The position numbers and the translations under genes were made by a program. DNA of 64,000 nucleotides from Haliclona indistincta (Eukaryota > Porifera > Demospongiae > Haplosclerida > Chalinidae), in NCBI GenBank assembly GCA_964017065.1, contig OZ024790.1, forward strand, positions 8,311,864 through 8,375,863, in the 5' to 3' direction. Positions within the stretch are counted from its first letter, which is position 1; every line of letters begins with the position of its first letter. Shown piece by piece: positions 23,381-34,938 of the stretch. The notes under the pieces were generated by a model. The model saw only the letters and a list, made by a program, of their open reading frames with translations, searched no databases and was not told the origin of the DNA.

Positions 23381-24787
23381 TTTGTACTTATATGTACAAC
23401 TCACTGTCTGTAGTACAGAGATAATGATTGGAGAAAGAATAAGATATGTGGTGGTAGTTATTGATAGCACATTCTACTTCTATGCAACTCACTACCTGAA
23501 GTATAGAGAGAATGATTGGATAAAGAATAAGAAACGTGGTGTTTATTCATAGCGCAATACACAATCTACTTGTACATCTATGTAACTCACTGACTGAAGT
23601 ATAGAGAGAATGATTGGAGAAAGAATAGTAGATGTGGTGGTTATTGATAGCACAATACACAGTCTACATCTACTTCTATATAACTCACTGGCTGAAGTAT
23701 AAAGAGAATGATTGGAGAAAGAATAAGAGATGTGGTGGTTATTCATAGCTCAATACACAATCTACTTCTACTTCTATGTAACTCACTGGCTGAAGTATAG
23801 AGAGAATGATTGGAGAAAGAATAAGAGATGTGGTGGTTATTGAAAGCACAATACACAATCTACTTGTACTTCTATGTAACTCACTTCCTAAGTATAAGGT
23901 GAATAATTGGAGTAAGAATAAGAGATGTGGTTATTCATAGAGGAATACACAATCTACTTGTACTTCTATGTAACTCACTTCCTAAGTATAAGGTGAATAA
24001 TTGGAGTAAGAATAAGTGATGTGGTTATTCATAGAGGAATACACAATGTACTTGTAACTTTATGTAACTCACTCGCTGAAATAATAGTAGAAAGAATGAT
24101 TGGAGAGATGAGGTGGTTATTCAAAGTGCGATACACGATCTACAACGTAACTCACTTCCTAAAATATAAAGGAGAATGAAAAAGTCATGTGGTGGTTATT
24201 GATAGCGCAATACACAATCAACTTGTATTTCTATGTAACTCACTCGCTGAAGTATAGAGACAATGATTGGATAAAGAATAAGATATTGTGGTTATTCATA
24301 GCACAATACACAATCTACTTGTACTTCTATGTAACTCACAAGCTGATGTATAGAGAAAATGATTAGAGAAAATGATTGGAGAAAGAATAAGAGATGTGGT
24401 GGTTAATGATAGCATAATAGACAATCTACTTGTACGTCTGCGAAACTCACTTGCTGAAGGATAGAGGGAACGATTGGAAAAAGAATAAGAGATTTAAATT
24501 GGTGGTTATTCATAGCGCATTACACAATCTACTTGTACTTCTATGTAACTCACTTCCTAAAGTATAAAGAGAATGATTGGAAAAAGAATAAGACATGTGG
24601 TCGTAATTCCAAGCGCGATACACAATCTACTTGTACTTCTATGTAACTCACTAGCTGAAGTATAGAGAGAATGATTGGAGAAAGAATAAGAGATATGGTG
24701 GTTATTCATAGGTCAATACACAATCTACTTGTACTTCTATGTAACTCACTATCTGAAGTATAGAGAGAATGATTGGAGAAAGAATAA
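23381..24787. repeat. 98-bp satellite array, block I (right edge of the array)
   Basis: About 14 monomers; the last recognisable gattggagaaagaata ends at 24787, beyond which the sequence is unique. Confidence 0.95.
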
Positions 24788-25221
24788 TTTACCAATACTA
24801 CTAATGATAAACATGACAGAGGTACATACTAACCTTAGCTGCGCTTGGCGGCGATGTTTCTCTAGTCGCCATAGCTAGTCTTTATATTGAACCTGACAAA
24901 CCCTACCTGGTGCTGCACTCACCGCCCCTGCCAATGGCAGGGACAGGACGGGTAAGACAACACTAATAGTCAGACAAGATCCCTTTCGTGCTTGCTCTCG
25001 TATTTGTCTGTAAAATTGGAACCTCGTGGTGTTTGTACATAAACGACATAAACGGAATTTAACGGAAAATTACGGTGATTTGTAATTTTAGTCTTTGAGA
25101 GTTGACAGGAGCACATGAACAGAACGCGCTCGCTGTCGTAAACTACCAAGTAATGCGCGTTAAATAGATATGACGTACGTTCATACCTAGGTACAGTAAA
25201 GCGGAAGTACGTCATTAATTA
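24788..25221. other. Unique sequence between satellite and Helitron
   Basis: Nothing is recognised beyond the possible exon at 24834-24872. A short tandem (ccctgccaatggcagggac, an imperfect palindrome) lies near 24928. Confidence 0.5.
24834..24872 (-). other. Possible first coding exon of a host gene
   Basis: On the minus strand an ATG at 24872 opens 13 codons (MATRETSPPSAAK) that end exactly at a consensus donor, AAG|GTTAGTAT. The intron would lead into the satellite array. No downstream exon was found in the window, so this is weak. Confidence 0.22.
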
Positions 25222-25262
25222 CTAGTGAAATGCAGGACATTTGTGGGGCGAGCCTGAGCGAG
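25222..25262 (-). other. Helitron 3' terminus
   Basis: CTAG at 25222-25225 (minus-strand reading), a 5-bp-stem hairpin at 25228-25242, and the 18-bp subterminal inverted repeat at 25245-25262. Confidence 0.7.
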
Positions 25263-25519
25263 TAGTGTTGGTAGCCATAAGTAGGTGTCTAGCTGAGGAG
25301 GTGCTTTCGAGAAGCTGTGATGCACTGATTGTGCCGCAGTCGAGTGAAGGGTAAGTATTGAGCCCGACAAAGCGCCTCAGGCTTTTGAGTTTCCACAAAG
25401 CGCCGCAACGCAAGGTCGTGTAGTATGAAACGCGGGTGTAGCCGACGGAATCCAGTTTACCGCGTTCAAGCATCGTTATTAGCCAGTAGAGTCAGTGAAC
25501 GAGCTCCGATTGTCATACT

Positions 25520-26599
25520 ATGTCGAAGAGAAAGTTGGAGTGGGATGTTTCCGAGGTAGAAGAGAGTGCTCATGCAACCATTCATGGCATCGTGACCGCT
25601 GTTTCGCCTGTTAAAGTCAGTCGGAAGGATTCGAGTTTGCACTACTTCGACGGGCGACTGACGGACGGCAGAAGCAGTGCTCGTATCGTATGCTTCGACC
25701 CATCTCTGCGTAGTGCTCTGGAAAGTTCAAGAGAAAAAAAGGAAGCAGTTTCTGTGGTGAATTGCAGTGTAAAGCAGAATTCGAATAAGGATCTTGAGAT
25801 AGTCGGTAATAAGCATTCGAAAGTGGTGGCGTCGCCTCGGAAATATGTCCTACCGGAGACGTCTACTTTCAGTGACAATCTTGAACACAAGACGGTGGAA
25901 TTGCGTGATGTGGATGATATATCTTGTACGCAAAGAGTAACAGTGCTTGTTAAAGTGAACAGTGTGACCGAAGGTGAAGTGGTTAGTACTAGAGAAGGTG
26001 TTCAAGTCAGGAAACAAGACTGCTACGTTGGCGATTCATCTGGTTGTTTAAAGATAGTTTTGTGGGAAGAAGATGTTGGTAGCATGGAGATAGGCATGAG
26101 CTATAAGGTCGAAGGTGCTGTGGTCAAAATATTTGATGGAGTCAAGTATTTATCGGTTGGTAAGACCAGTGCTGTCAGAATGATTGATGATATTGGAGAA
26201 GTAGAAGCTGATGAAGTGGAGGAAGATGATGAGCTTACAGCGAATAGTGGCACAGCTAGGCGTGGATGTGTGATTAGTGGAGAAATCAATGGTGTATTAG
26301 TGTGTTCTGAGTATTTGTCTTGCATATCCTGCAAATCTAAGGTGAAAGAACTTAATGAAATGATAGGGGAGTGCACCAAGTGCAAGATGACCATGAAGAA
26401 TAGAAAATGCAGCAGTAGCAGTATGGCAAAGGTGCTGATAGCAGATAAAAAAGAACCAGTTACGTTGTTTGAAAACGTTATTGTCAAGATAATTGATGGA
26501 GTCCGTGGTGAGAATCTTTCAATGAAGCTGCTATGTGCACCTGAGTATAAATATTGCATTGATTATCGTGGCATTGTGTTTGCTGTGCAGAAGTTATGA
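25520..26599 (+). CDS. RPA-like single-stranded DNA-binding protein of the Helitron
   Basis: 359 aa, intronless. The ATG at 25520 opens MSKRKLEWDVSEVEESAHAT, followed by OB-fold-like blocks: IHGIVTAVSPVKVSRKDSSL...YFDGRLTDG (residues about 20-50) and a second OB region (VTVLVKVNSVTEGEVV...VGDSSGCLKIVLWEEDVG, about 150-200). The C-terminus holds a cysteine pattern CISCKSK...CTKCKMTMKNRKC (about 270-300), like the zinc ribbon in the third OB fold of RPA70. RPA-type genes are known passengers of Helitrons and probably protect or process ssDNA during rolling-circle transfer. It lies between the Helitron 3' end and the helicase stop, convergent with it. No lesion is visible. Confidence 0.75.
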   Translation: MSKRKLEWDVSEVEESAHATIHGIVTAVSPVKVSRKDSSLHYFDGRLTDGRSSARIVCFDPSLRSALESSREKKEAVSVVNCSVKQNSNKDLEIVGNKHSKVVASPRKYVLPETSTFSDNLEHKTVELRDVDDISCTQRVTVLVKVNSVTEGEVVSTREGVQVRKQDCYVGDSSGCLKIVLWEEDVGSMEIGMSYKVEGAVVKIFDGVKYLSVGKTSAVRMIDDIGEVEADEVEEDDELTANSGTARRGCVISGEINGVLVCSEYLSCISCKSKVKELNEMIGECTKCKMTMKNRKCSSSSMAKVLIADKKEPVTLFENVIVKIIDGVRGENLSMKLLCAPEYKYCIDYRGIVFAVQKL

Positions 26600-26729
26600 A
26601 CAGATCATAATGATTAATAATTACATTGTGTTTAATCACATTATCATTATGATTGAATGAAAAGAAATTTAATAGCAAATAATCATTGAGCAGAGAGGGT
26701 GGTCGTCCATTGGAGGAGGAGGATCAGAC

Positions 26730-26990
26730 GATGCATGCTAGTCGTCCATTGGAGGAGGAGATGGTGTGTAGTCGTCCATTGGAGGAGGAGATGGTGTGTA
26801 GTCGTCCATTGGAGGAGGAGATGGTGTGTAGTCGTCCATTGGAGGAGGAGATGGTGTGTAGTCGTCCATTGGAGGAGGAGATGGTGTGTAGTCGTCCATT
26901 GGAGGAGGAGATGGTGTGTAGTCGTCCATTGGAGGAGTAGATGGTGTGTAGTCATCCGTTGGAGGAGGAGATGGTGTGAGATTGTAGTCA
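26730..26990. repeat. 30-bp coding tandem repeat
   Basis: agtcgtccattggaggagga-type units with a 30-bp period, about seven near-identical copies, encoding a decapeptide rich in Pro and Asp at the helicase C-terminus; more degenerate units continue to about 27150. Confidence 0.93.
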
Positions 26991-29900
26991 TCCATTGGAG
27001 GAGATGGTGTGAAAGGATAGTTATCCATTGGTAGAGGAGATGAAGCAACAGGACTGTCGTTTGGTAGAGGAGATGGAGTGACAGGACAGTCATCCATTGA
27101 AGGAGATGGAGTGACAGGATAGTCGTCCATTGAAGGAGGAGATGGAGTGAGTGTTGTAACCATTAGAGAAAGAGATGGTGCAAGTGGCGACTGTGTAGGG
27201 GGATAATTATTCACTGGAAGAGATACAGTATTTGTAGTCCTGCAACCAATAGTAGAAAGTTCCATTGCAGACAGTCTGCCATCTTCGATCTGTCTTTCTT
27301 GCAGTCTGCGACTCTTTGAAAGGTTTGCTAAGCGTTGAAAAGGAAAGGGCGGATGAAGTAACAAGTTGGATATTGACCTTACTCGAGAACAACCTACAAA
27401 TGAAAGACCTGAAGAAAATTCCTTTTTGCCTATATCAATGACAACACTGTCCAAAGTGAGACCCTGTGCCTTGTGAATGGTTATGGCCCATGCTAGCTTC
27501 AGTGGGAGTTGCAGTCGAGTGGAGTGGGAATCTGTCATTGAACAGGTACGACGCAAGGGACATATGGGAACTGAGCCATCAGGTAGTGTAGGACCAGAGT
27601 ATGCATCAAACAGAACAGTTACTGCAACAGGCAAATCAGGAGGTGTTCCACCAGGACGATAGCAGATAGACTTGACAGTTCCCATTGCTCCATTGACTAG
27701 TCCCATATCAACCCACAAATTTGATGAAAGCATTACTCTAGCTCCAATAGCAAGACATATTATAGGCTCAAGTCCAGAGGCATCATCTGGTGAGGCCTTA
27801 GCAGCATTTGGACCAGTGTGGACTGCCTTAATGGTAGCAATAGGCCGACAACATGTTTGTAACTTGGCAACATTGTACTCAACCACAGACTCAATTGTTG
27901 GGAACAATCGAAGGGAATTTGCAAACATTGACACATCTAGTACTTGAGCTTGTGTTCTTGTCATGAGGTGTCTCCAATCTTCCTCTGTGACATTTCCATT
28001 TCTAAGCCGAAGAAGAATGTCACGAAACAACACTTGATTAGCACATTGTCCAGACTGTCGCATGACATGATCCAAAACTATTGCCTTGTCAAATTCTTGA
28101 TAGGCGTTGCTTCCGAGGTCAGACAGTGCAGTACGAGTGCCAGTAGTATACAATGGAAGATCCATTACAGGAGGAAGTTGTCCAAAATCACCAAAGAGAA
28201 GACATGAGCAACCTCCTAGCACTTGGTCTGAATGGTGTGGGAACACTTGACGAAGTCGTTTGTCCACTTGTCCAAACATCTTCCTACCGACCATTGACAT
28301 CTCATCAATTATAAGGTACTCCATATCTGCTAGTGATTGCTGAAAATTGTTAAGACGCTCTCCGTCAAGATCTCTGAAATCTCCCTTAGTTGGAAGGCTG
28401 AGTAGAGAATGAAGGGTGCTACCATCGACATTGAACGCTGCCACACCAGTTGGTGCTGCTACACGAAGCTTTTTGCCCAAGAGCAATCGTAAGCAATTGA
28501 TGAGGAAAGACTTGCCAGTACCAGCAGTACCAGACACTATCAGCCGTAGCGGAGGAGATCCATTATTGTCAAGATGCTGCTGTACTAATTTATATGCTTG
28601 TAGTTGCTTACCCTGCAGTAAACGAGGATCAGCAGTGGTGGTATATGTGCGAGGAGCAGCTGTTTGACGATGGCGACTAAGAAATGTTGGCAGCTCTTCC
28701 AGATTAGAATACGAATCTGACAACTCTGACCAGTTACACCCGTCATCAGAATTGAACTCAGGTTGGAGGTCTGCATTGCGTTGGCATATCAACATCCACT
28801 CTTCTGTAGCTCTAATCAGACGAGTTCGTGTTGGTTCCTGAGATAGAAAATCTGAACTATGCACTGCATGGTGCGTGAATTTTGACTAACCTCTGCATCA
28901 GAATCCTGATCATCCTCAGTTGTCTGATTCTGCAGTTGTTCGAGTCTATGAATATCATCTTCAAGTGATGGAGGAATGTTACCAGAGTGGAGAAAGCTGG
29001 CATAGGCTTCAGCAAAAGTGCGAAATGCTCCTTTGACCTCTTCGACGTGACGAAATGGCACATGCTGCATCAGCTTGTACTGACAGTACTGTTCGTATTT
29101 CGGTCCACTAGGGTCAGGAGAGCAATATGGTCGAATGATCACTACTTTTGCCTTGTGACGCTTAGGCTCTGATCCTGCCTCCTTTGGCATGCTGTAGTTC
29201 TGTGCAAAGTGGAAGAGTTTCATCTCCTCAAAGGTAGTACTGCCAGGACGTAGTATATAGTGATCAAGAATGGATGATACTGTTGCCTGTGTATCATCCT
29301 GTATTTGACTTTGTACCTGCCTAGATCCGTCTAGACTAAGGATGGTAAAGTCTCGAGAAGAACGAATCATAGGAAGTTGAAGAAGCAAATGGCATGTTTC
29401 CTGTGATGAGTAGTCTCTGTCACCCACACTGTTAATGAGTAGCTTCTGTACTGCCTTAAGAGAGGTGCTTTCTTCACGTAGACTTCTAACAATATTAGCA
29501 TATACCTCCCTTAATGGTAGTGACCGAGGCTCAGTCTTGGTGGCATATTTGGTGACATACTCAATAACTTTGCGCCTTGAAACACAGTACTGCATGTCCA
29601 CATTAGCACGCCAAGCAGACAACTGAACTGGATTGAAGCTGTTTATGAGTCCATCGTTCCGAGCAGTCAACAGCACTGGCTCTTGGTCTTCACTGTCGTT
29701 CTCCTTATCACCAAGCATAAGAGATGTTTGAGGTTGCAGTGGCTTTGGATAACCAAAACGACATTTCTGAACTCCATGACTGGTACGCAGGCAGTAGGCA
29801 GCAGAGCATCGAGTGTGACGTTGACAGGTGGCTATCAGGTCAGAGAGATCTTGTTGATAATCTTCTATTTCAGAATAAGGCTTGCTGCAGATGTGTGGAT

Positions 29901-32350
29901 TGGTCTTAGGAAGAGGAGCATCTGCAACATTGCTACCATCAGCCAGGATTGCGGGATTGGTGGTGTAAACTATTCTGTCCACAAATTCGAGAAGTTCATG
30001 TTCTGGTTGTCTGTCAGCACTGTTTGGTGCTTGTGAGGTTGCTCCTGTACTGGCCTCTCCATCAGCCGTGGTAGTCTCTTTTATTTGAGCAAGTATAGTT
30101 GACACGTTAGGCGCGCTTTCCAGCCAAGCTACTCCATGAACATGAGGGCTACCTCTATGTTGCCACTCGAAACGCATCCAATAGTCAGTAGCTCCAAGAA
30201 CTCCTTTGTAAAACACCTCAACAAACTTGGTGATGCGGTGGTAAAAGAACCAGTCAGCGATGGCTGGGTTGTCGTTGAGCGCTTTTAAACGACTAGAACT
30301 GCTGTCAGTGTCGTTAGGGCAGATGAGACGAGCTAGTTCAGGCCACTGAAGGTCAGCTGCACTGTGTGTGAAGAAAACAGTAGGTAAACCCAATGTGTCG
30401 ACCATGGCAATCAAGCGGCTTCTCTGCTTGAACCAGTACTGACGGGTACCACGAAGACCTGAAGCATAGTGTAGAACTCGATTCGAAAATATCTCCCCTT
30501 CTCTGCCAATCATGTCTCGGAGTTCATCCATTGACAGATGGTCATCGTGAGGGTTTTGACGAACATAAATTCTGCCAGTTTGGAGAGCTCGATGCCTCAT
30601 TTCAGTGTTCAGAGCAAAGTATCTGAACCGAGGATGTTTAGCAAACCTACCATCATGGTACTGCATCAGATGCTTAAAGTAGTTGCCAATGGTCACAGTA
30701 CGAGGTCGTGGAGCTACAAAGTCAGCTGCACCAGTGGGAAAGAGAGTGGGGAAAGCACAAGACATGTAGCCCTCAGTAGTGAACTCGTTGATTGGTGTAC
30801 CACTTGATGATGGCCATGGAAGAACAGGTGGTGCACATGGTTGCTGTAGAGTCTGTCTGATAGTTTGCTGTTCTGTACAACCTGTGGTAGGTATCGGAAT
30901 GAAAGTACTGGCAAGAGGAGTATCATGTGGTGACATGACTTGTTGCGCTGGTGCCTCTACCTCATCCGACTGTACTGCCATTGTGACAAGCCCAGAAAGG
31001 TGTCCATCAACAGGTAGTAGACCCAACACATCATGATCGATACTCACGTTGCGATAATAGATGTTATTTACAGTCAACCACTGCAGAGCATGTAGTACAA
31101 CTGACCTCCTCACACGAAAGTCACGATGATATCCCACAGCACCTTCCTTACGAATCACAACAACATCAATTTCAGCTGGTGTACGTGGTAGCCTGTCTGC
31201 AAGAGAAGCGATGTTTTGTGGAAGATTAATGACATGCCCACTGTAGCCATATTGCCCATGAGGTAGCCGATACAGAGTCATGATGGGTAGAACTGCCGAA
31301 ATGAGCATCTCTTCTATGGGAGTTAAACCCTGCAAATGACAGACATAATTATTATCAATTCAGTTATCAATTCATTTTGTTAGTACTAAGTACCTGCAAT
31401 TGTGAAGGAATATCTCCAGGGTCCATGTTGTTAGCCTGAGAGTACAACTTCGGTGAGTACGAACTATCACGCTGACACCTGTTGCACTGCTCATTAGATG
31501 TGATGGTCAATCCAGGAAAGCTCTCATGGCATGTCTGACACAAAGGCACCTCTATACTGCTCATAGAGGCATGAAATTTTATCATCTTGGCTCTCACAAC
31601 AGGTTGGTCAAGTGCAGTCTGTAGATGGGCTGGTTGCCTTTGTCGACTTTCTTGCATGCGCTGTAGACGTCGCTCATGTTCCTGTTCTCTCATTTGCCGC
31701 AGCCTGTCCTCTCTCTGTTCTTCGGATTCTTCACCACGTCGCTCATGTTCCTGTTCTCTCATTTGCCGTAGCCTGTCCTCTCTCTGTTCTTCGGTTTCTT
31801 CGCCACGTCGCTCATGTTCCTGTTCTCTCATTTGCCGCAGCCTGTCCTCTCTCTGTTCTTCGGATTCTTCACCACGTCGCTCATGTTCCTGTTCTCTCAT
31901 TTGCCGTAGCCTGTCCTCTCTCTGTTCTTCGGTTTCTTCGCCACGTCGCTCATGTTCCTGTTCTCTCATTTGCCGCAGCCTGTCCTTTCTCTGTTCGTCT
32001 GTCTCTTCACCACGTCGCTCATGCTCCTTCTCTCTCATTTGCCGCAGCCTGTCCTCTCTCTGTTCTTCTGTCTCTTCACCACGTCTCTCATGCTCCTTCT
32101 CTCTCATTTGCTGCAGCCTGTCCTTTCTCTGCTCTTCGGTCTCTGCATCTCGTCGCTGTTGCTGCTGCTCTCTCATTTGCTGCTGTCTTTCCGCTCTCAT
32201 TTGAGAAGAACGCTCAGCACGACGTTCCTTGTCACGAGCTCTGCGCTTGCTGAGTCTCCGTTCTTTTTCTTCAGCGGTTTCAGCAGCTCGACGAGCCCGT
32301 TCACGTTCTCTCCTCCGCAACAATTGTAGTTCTCTCTTAGAACCATGCAT
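26738..32350 (-). CDS. Helitron Rep/helicase (RepHel), three exons
   Basis: Exon 1 (32350-31394; an upstream ATG at 32407 is also possible) encodes a basic coiled region with seven or so 23-residue repeats (RQMREQEHERRGEETEEQRE) and a CQTC...CNRC finger. Intron 31393-31330 is GT-AG, 64 bp, phase 0. Exon 2 (31329-28891) carries the Helitron N-terminal domain and the HUH nuclease: FEWQHRGSPHVHGVAW, with the two catalytic tyrosines in EYVTKYATK. Intron 28890-28838 (53 bp, phase 0) restores the frame into exon 3 (28837-26738), a PIF1-type helicase with VSGTAGTGKSF (Walker A), IIDEMSMVG (Walker B), GDFGQLPPV and ITIHKAQGLTLD. The C-terminus is a run of PPPMDDYTPS-like repeats. About 1830 aa, no lesions, so it may be active. 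Confidence 0.9.
31660..32130. repeat. 69-bp coding tandem repeat
   Basis: ctgttctctcatttgccg recurs every 69 bp (31682, 31751 and so on), about seven copies, encoding 23-residue charged coiled-coil units in the Helitron N-terminus. The two alternating variants (ggattcttcaccacg / ggtttcttcgccacg) show a 138-bp higher-order period. Confidence 0.93.
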
Positions 32351-32690
32351 CAGTAGTAGTATACACGTGCTAGCTGTCGCGATTACAAGTTCACCACGAC
32401 TTAACATACTGATAATATTCCTTACAACACACACTGAAATACTAACAGCTCAAACAAATCAACATACAAAAACCCACAAACAGACTAATCAGAGATAGAA
32501 AACTAATAGACACACCAGTAAAGACCAAAATACGATAACATCACTAACCAATGACATTTAACACCTACTTAGTATATGAGATAGTCCTACCACAATGTAA
32601 CACGCACAGACAACACACTAACAGTTGAGCAAAATTGAAACCATCCGGTGAATTACAACGCGGGGGCATTTACGGAATGACGTACGCATA

Positions 32691-32715
32691 CATAGATAGA
32701 TAGATAGATAGATAG
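32691..32715. repeat. (GATA)n microsatellite
   Basis: About six atag units close to the Helitron 5' end. Confidence 0.9.
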
Positions 32716-32762
32716 CGCGGGGGACGTTTTCGAGCAGTATGGGGCTCGCTCAGGCTCGCCCC

Positions 32763-33531
32763 AATTAAAGTGTTTGCACTGTACGTTGCACGCTCCTTCT
32801 GTTCATGTGCTTCTGTTCATGTGCTCCTGGAGTTGAATAACTTCAAAATTTTATCTCTAAATCAAAAACAGTATGTCGTTTTTTCAGGTCAGCATTCATG
32901 CATCTCATGCTCTAGCCTGCATGGCTCGATCCCATCCCAGTTATCATGAGACTCATCATTATTCATTATTAACCCTTTAATTGCTGAATATTTATTGCCG
33001 AAATTTGAGTTGCTCTAAACTGACAGTTTGTCTTGCGATTTTCTACAACATGCAGTACGCTAGCTGTTCCAAATTAACTAGCACTGTTTTTTCCTGGTAT
33101 GTCAAAGTTTACGACCATGTACTAAACTCTGAGTTGGCCACTCCCACTTCGGAACTGAAGCCGCTTAAGGGACTACACGTCGAACATCAGAATGACGAAA
33201 ATTTCAGTTTCTTCGGGCAAACAAAGCGTGGTCAAAGACAGTTATCATCAAAGAAACTCACAAATCTGCTTGTGGGCGGAGCAAACACTGTAGAAAGAGT
33301 AAAAATTTTATTCAATGAGCGGACAAGCCACGCCCACCAAAATGGATTTGTGAACTGAATGGCTCGTGGTGAGCAAACGTATGCATGCGTTTTTGCGTAA
33401 AGTGTTCAGTCTGTCAGTCACAAGGCCGCGAATATTTAATTAGTTTCGTAGTTTGCACAAGAATTGAGCTACAGAGGTCAGCTAAGAACGCAGCAAGGTC
33501 ATTTGTGGCGCCAGAGGTAGGCAAAGTTCAC
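32763..33531. other. Non-coding stretch
   Basis: No gene recognised. The open frame at 32981-33358 has no family resemblance, no codon signature I can defend and no splice context. Confidence 0.5.
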
Positions 33532-33540
33532 CCGCTCCGC

Positions 33541-34249
33541 TAGCCTCGCCTCCAGGCCACTCCCCCAAAGCTGAGAGATGGCCTGGTACAGACTGTCTGC
33601 GCATGCTCCAAAATTACACCAAAACTGGTGTAATTAGTAAAACACCGTGTATGTTCCGTGAATTTGTTCGCGCACGTTTAGATATACGTCCGTTTCAATT
33701 TACATCAACAATGACTAGCGCTACTGTTACTGCTACCGATACCTTCAATGACGCTGTAAAATATGCTCTTGAGAGAGTTGGCAAAGCTGGAATGGTGCTG
33801 CTCGTACGCGATATTACAGCAACGCAGGCTGTGCTGTCTGGCACCACGTAGCTGTAATATCGCGTACGAGCAGCGCTCGGCGAAAACATCGCATGGATTC
33901 CTGCACAGATGGCAGATGAGCATGCTCGAGCAGTTTTAGCTTCGTACCTTCCGCACAACTAAAGAAAGAGTGTGTACAATCAATCGTGCTTAGTCTTCAA
34001 AGGGCGAGCTCGTAGCTCCGCGATGGCTAACACTGCATTGCTCAAATTTGCTATATTCGATGCCTATCAATAGGCAAGCAAACTGCACGTAGCGACTCTG
34101 TCTGCACGAATACCCATGGCTAGGAAAATACAGCTACTTGCAAAAATCATGAATATAATTATCTTATTATTAGTGTAGATATTGCGCGCATGCGTAGACA
34201 GTCTGTACCAGGCTATATTATTATGATATCTAGCCTGGAGGCGAGGCTA
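33541..34249. mobile_element. Mutator-like non-autonomous element, 9-bp TSD (TAGCCTCG family)
   Basis: Inverted ends tagcctcgcctccaggc / gcctggaggcgaggcta, with further inner pairing (ctggtacagactgtct), and a perfect 9-bp duplication ccgctccgc at 33532-33540 and 34250-34258. The interior holds a palindrome and a segment (about 33790-34150) that reappears inverted at 55084-55775. No transposase. Confidence 0.85.
33797..33874. repeat. Internal palindrome
   Basis: gctgctcgtacgcgatatta at 33796 pairs with its reverse complement ending at 33874; arms of 24 bp around a ~30-bp loop. Confidence 0.85.
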
Positions 34250-34258
34250 CCGCTCCGC

Positions 34259-34936
34259 TTGCCCACCCTCCCCCTCCCACCCATGTCGTAAAACATTTGG
34301 GTCCCTCGGCCCTCTAGCTCCACCCTAGGACCGCCCAGCAGTTGGTAAAGTCGCTGTGAAGTCACCCGGTTCGGAAACCCTACCCACCTATTTAGATAAA
34401 AAACGTTTCTAGTTTTGCCGTCTCGTGAGAGGGCTAGGGTTTCAATAGTAATAAAACCTTAGAGGGGAGGATCTAATGCGAACGAGCCTACGCCTACTTT
34501 ATAGTAAAGATGGCTGCTGTTTATAGGAACCTAGAGGCGATCAAATCCACTGAAGACGAGTCATTTCTGCTGTCTGGCATTCTATTCTACTAGGAGCCAA
34601 GTGGACAAGCCTTTTAAACTTCTTTGTGACAATGAAAAGGCGTTGCAACGAGAAGAAATCTCAGCTAGAACCGGCTGCATGAATGTCATAGCTTGTCTGT
34701 GAATTCAAGGTCCTGAACACCTACATGATCTCTGAGTAGAACTGGTGAGTCTACCAATAGGTAGAAATGGTCAGATTGTATTATAGGAGCATCACTGTTG
34801 TTGGTTTCAGTCCTGTAAATAGACCGCCCCAGCTGCTATAGCTATATAGCTCTCTATAGCTAGTACGCATTCAGCTGCTTTATTTCACAGAGAATTTGTT
34901 TCATGCTTGTCTTGTTAACGTATCTGAGGCTAACAG
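34259..34936. other. Non-coding stretch
   Basis: Unique sequence with no recognised gene, RNA or repeat. Confidence 0.5.
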
Positions 34937-34938
34937 TA

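Larger units (their letters stand above)
25222..32762 (-). mobile_element. Helitron, apparently intact
   Basis: Contains a Rep/PIF1-helicase gene (-) and a convergent RPA-like gene (+). Read on the minus strand, the 3' end is a short hairpin (AAATG-tcctg-CATTT) followed by CACTAG and then T, matching the Helitron CTRR terminus and insertion before T. The 18-bp ggggcgagcctgagcgag at 25245-25262 is present inverted at 32745-32762, placing the other end near 32762. The exact 5' TC terminus was not located. Rolling-circle transposition is the known mechanism of the family. Confidence 0.88.

Noticed and set aside
26686..27093. Repetitive frames on both strands over the 30-bp repeat
   Set aside because: Shadows of the helicase C-terminal repeat; the helicase frame is continuous with conserved motifs.
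28816..28890. Separate Rep and helicase proteins, because the two long frames differ
   Set aside because: A 53-bp GT-AG intron joins them in phase 0, so one fused RepHel protein is the simpler reading.
31587..32329. Cys/Ser/Leu-rich plus-strand frames of about 200 codons
   Set aside because: Antisense shadows of the 69-bp coding repeat in Helitron exon 1.
32981..33358. 125-codon plus-strand frame
   Set aside because: No recognisable family, no neighbours or splice signals; composition like surrounding non-coding DNA.
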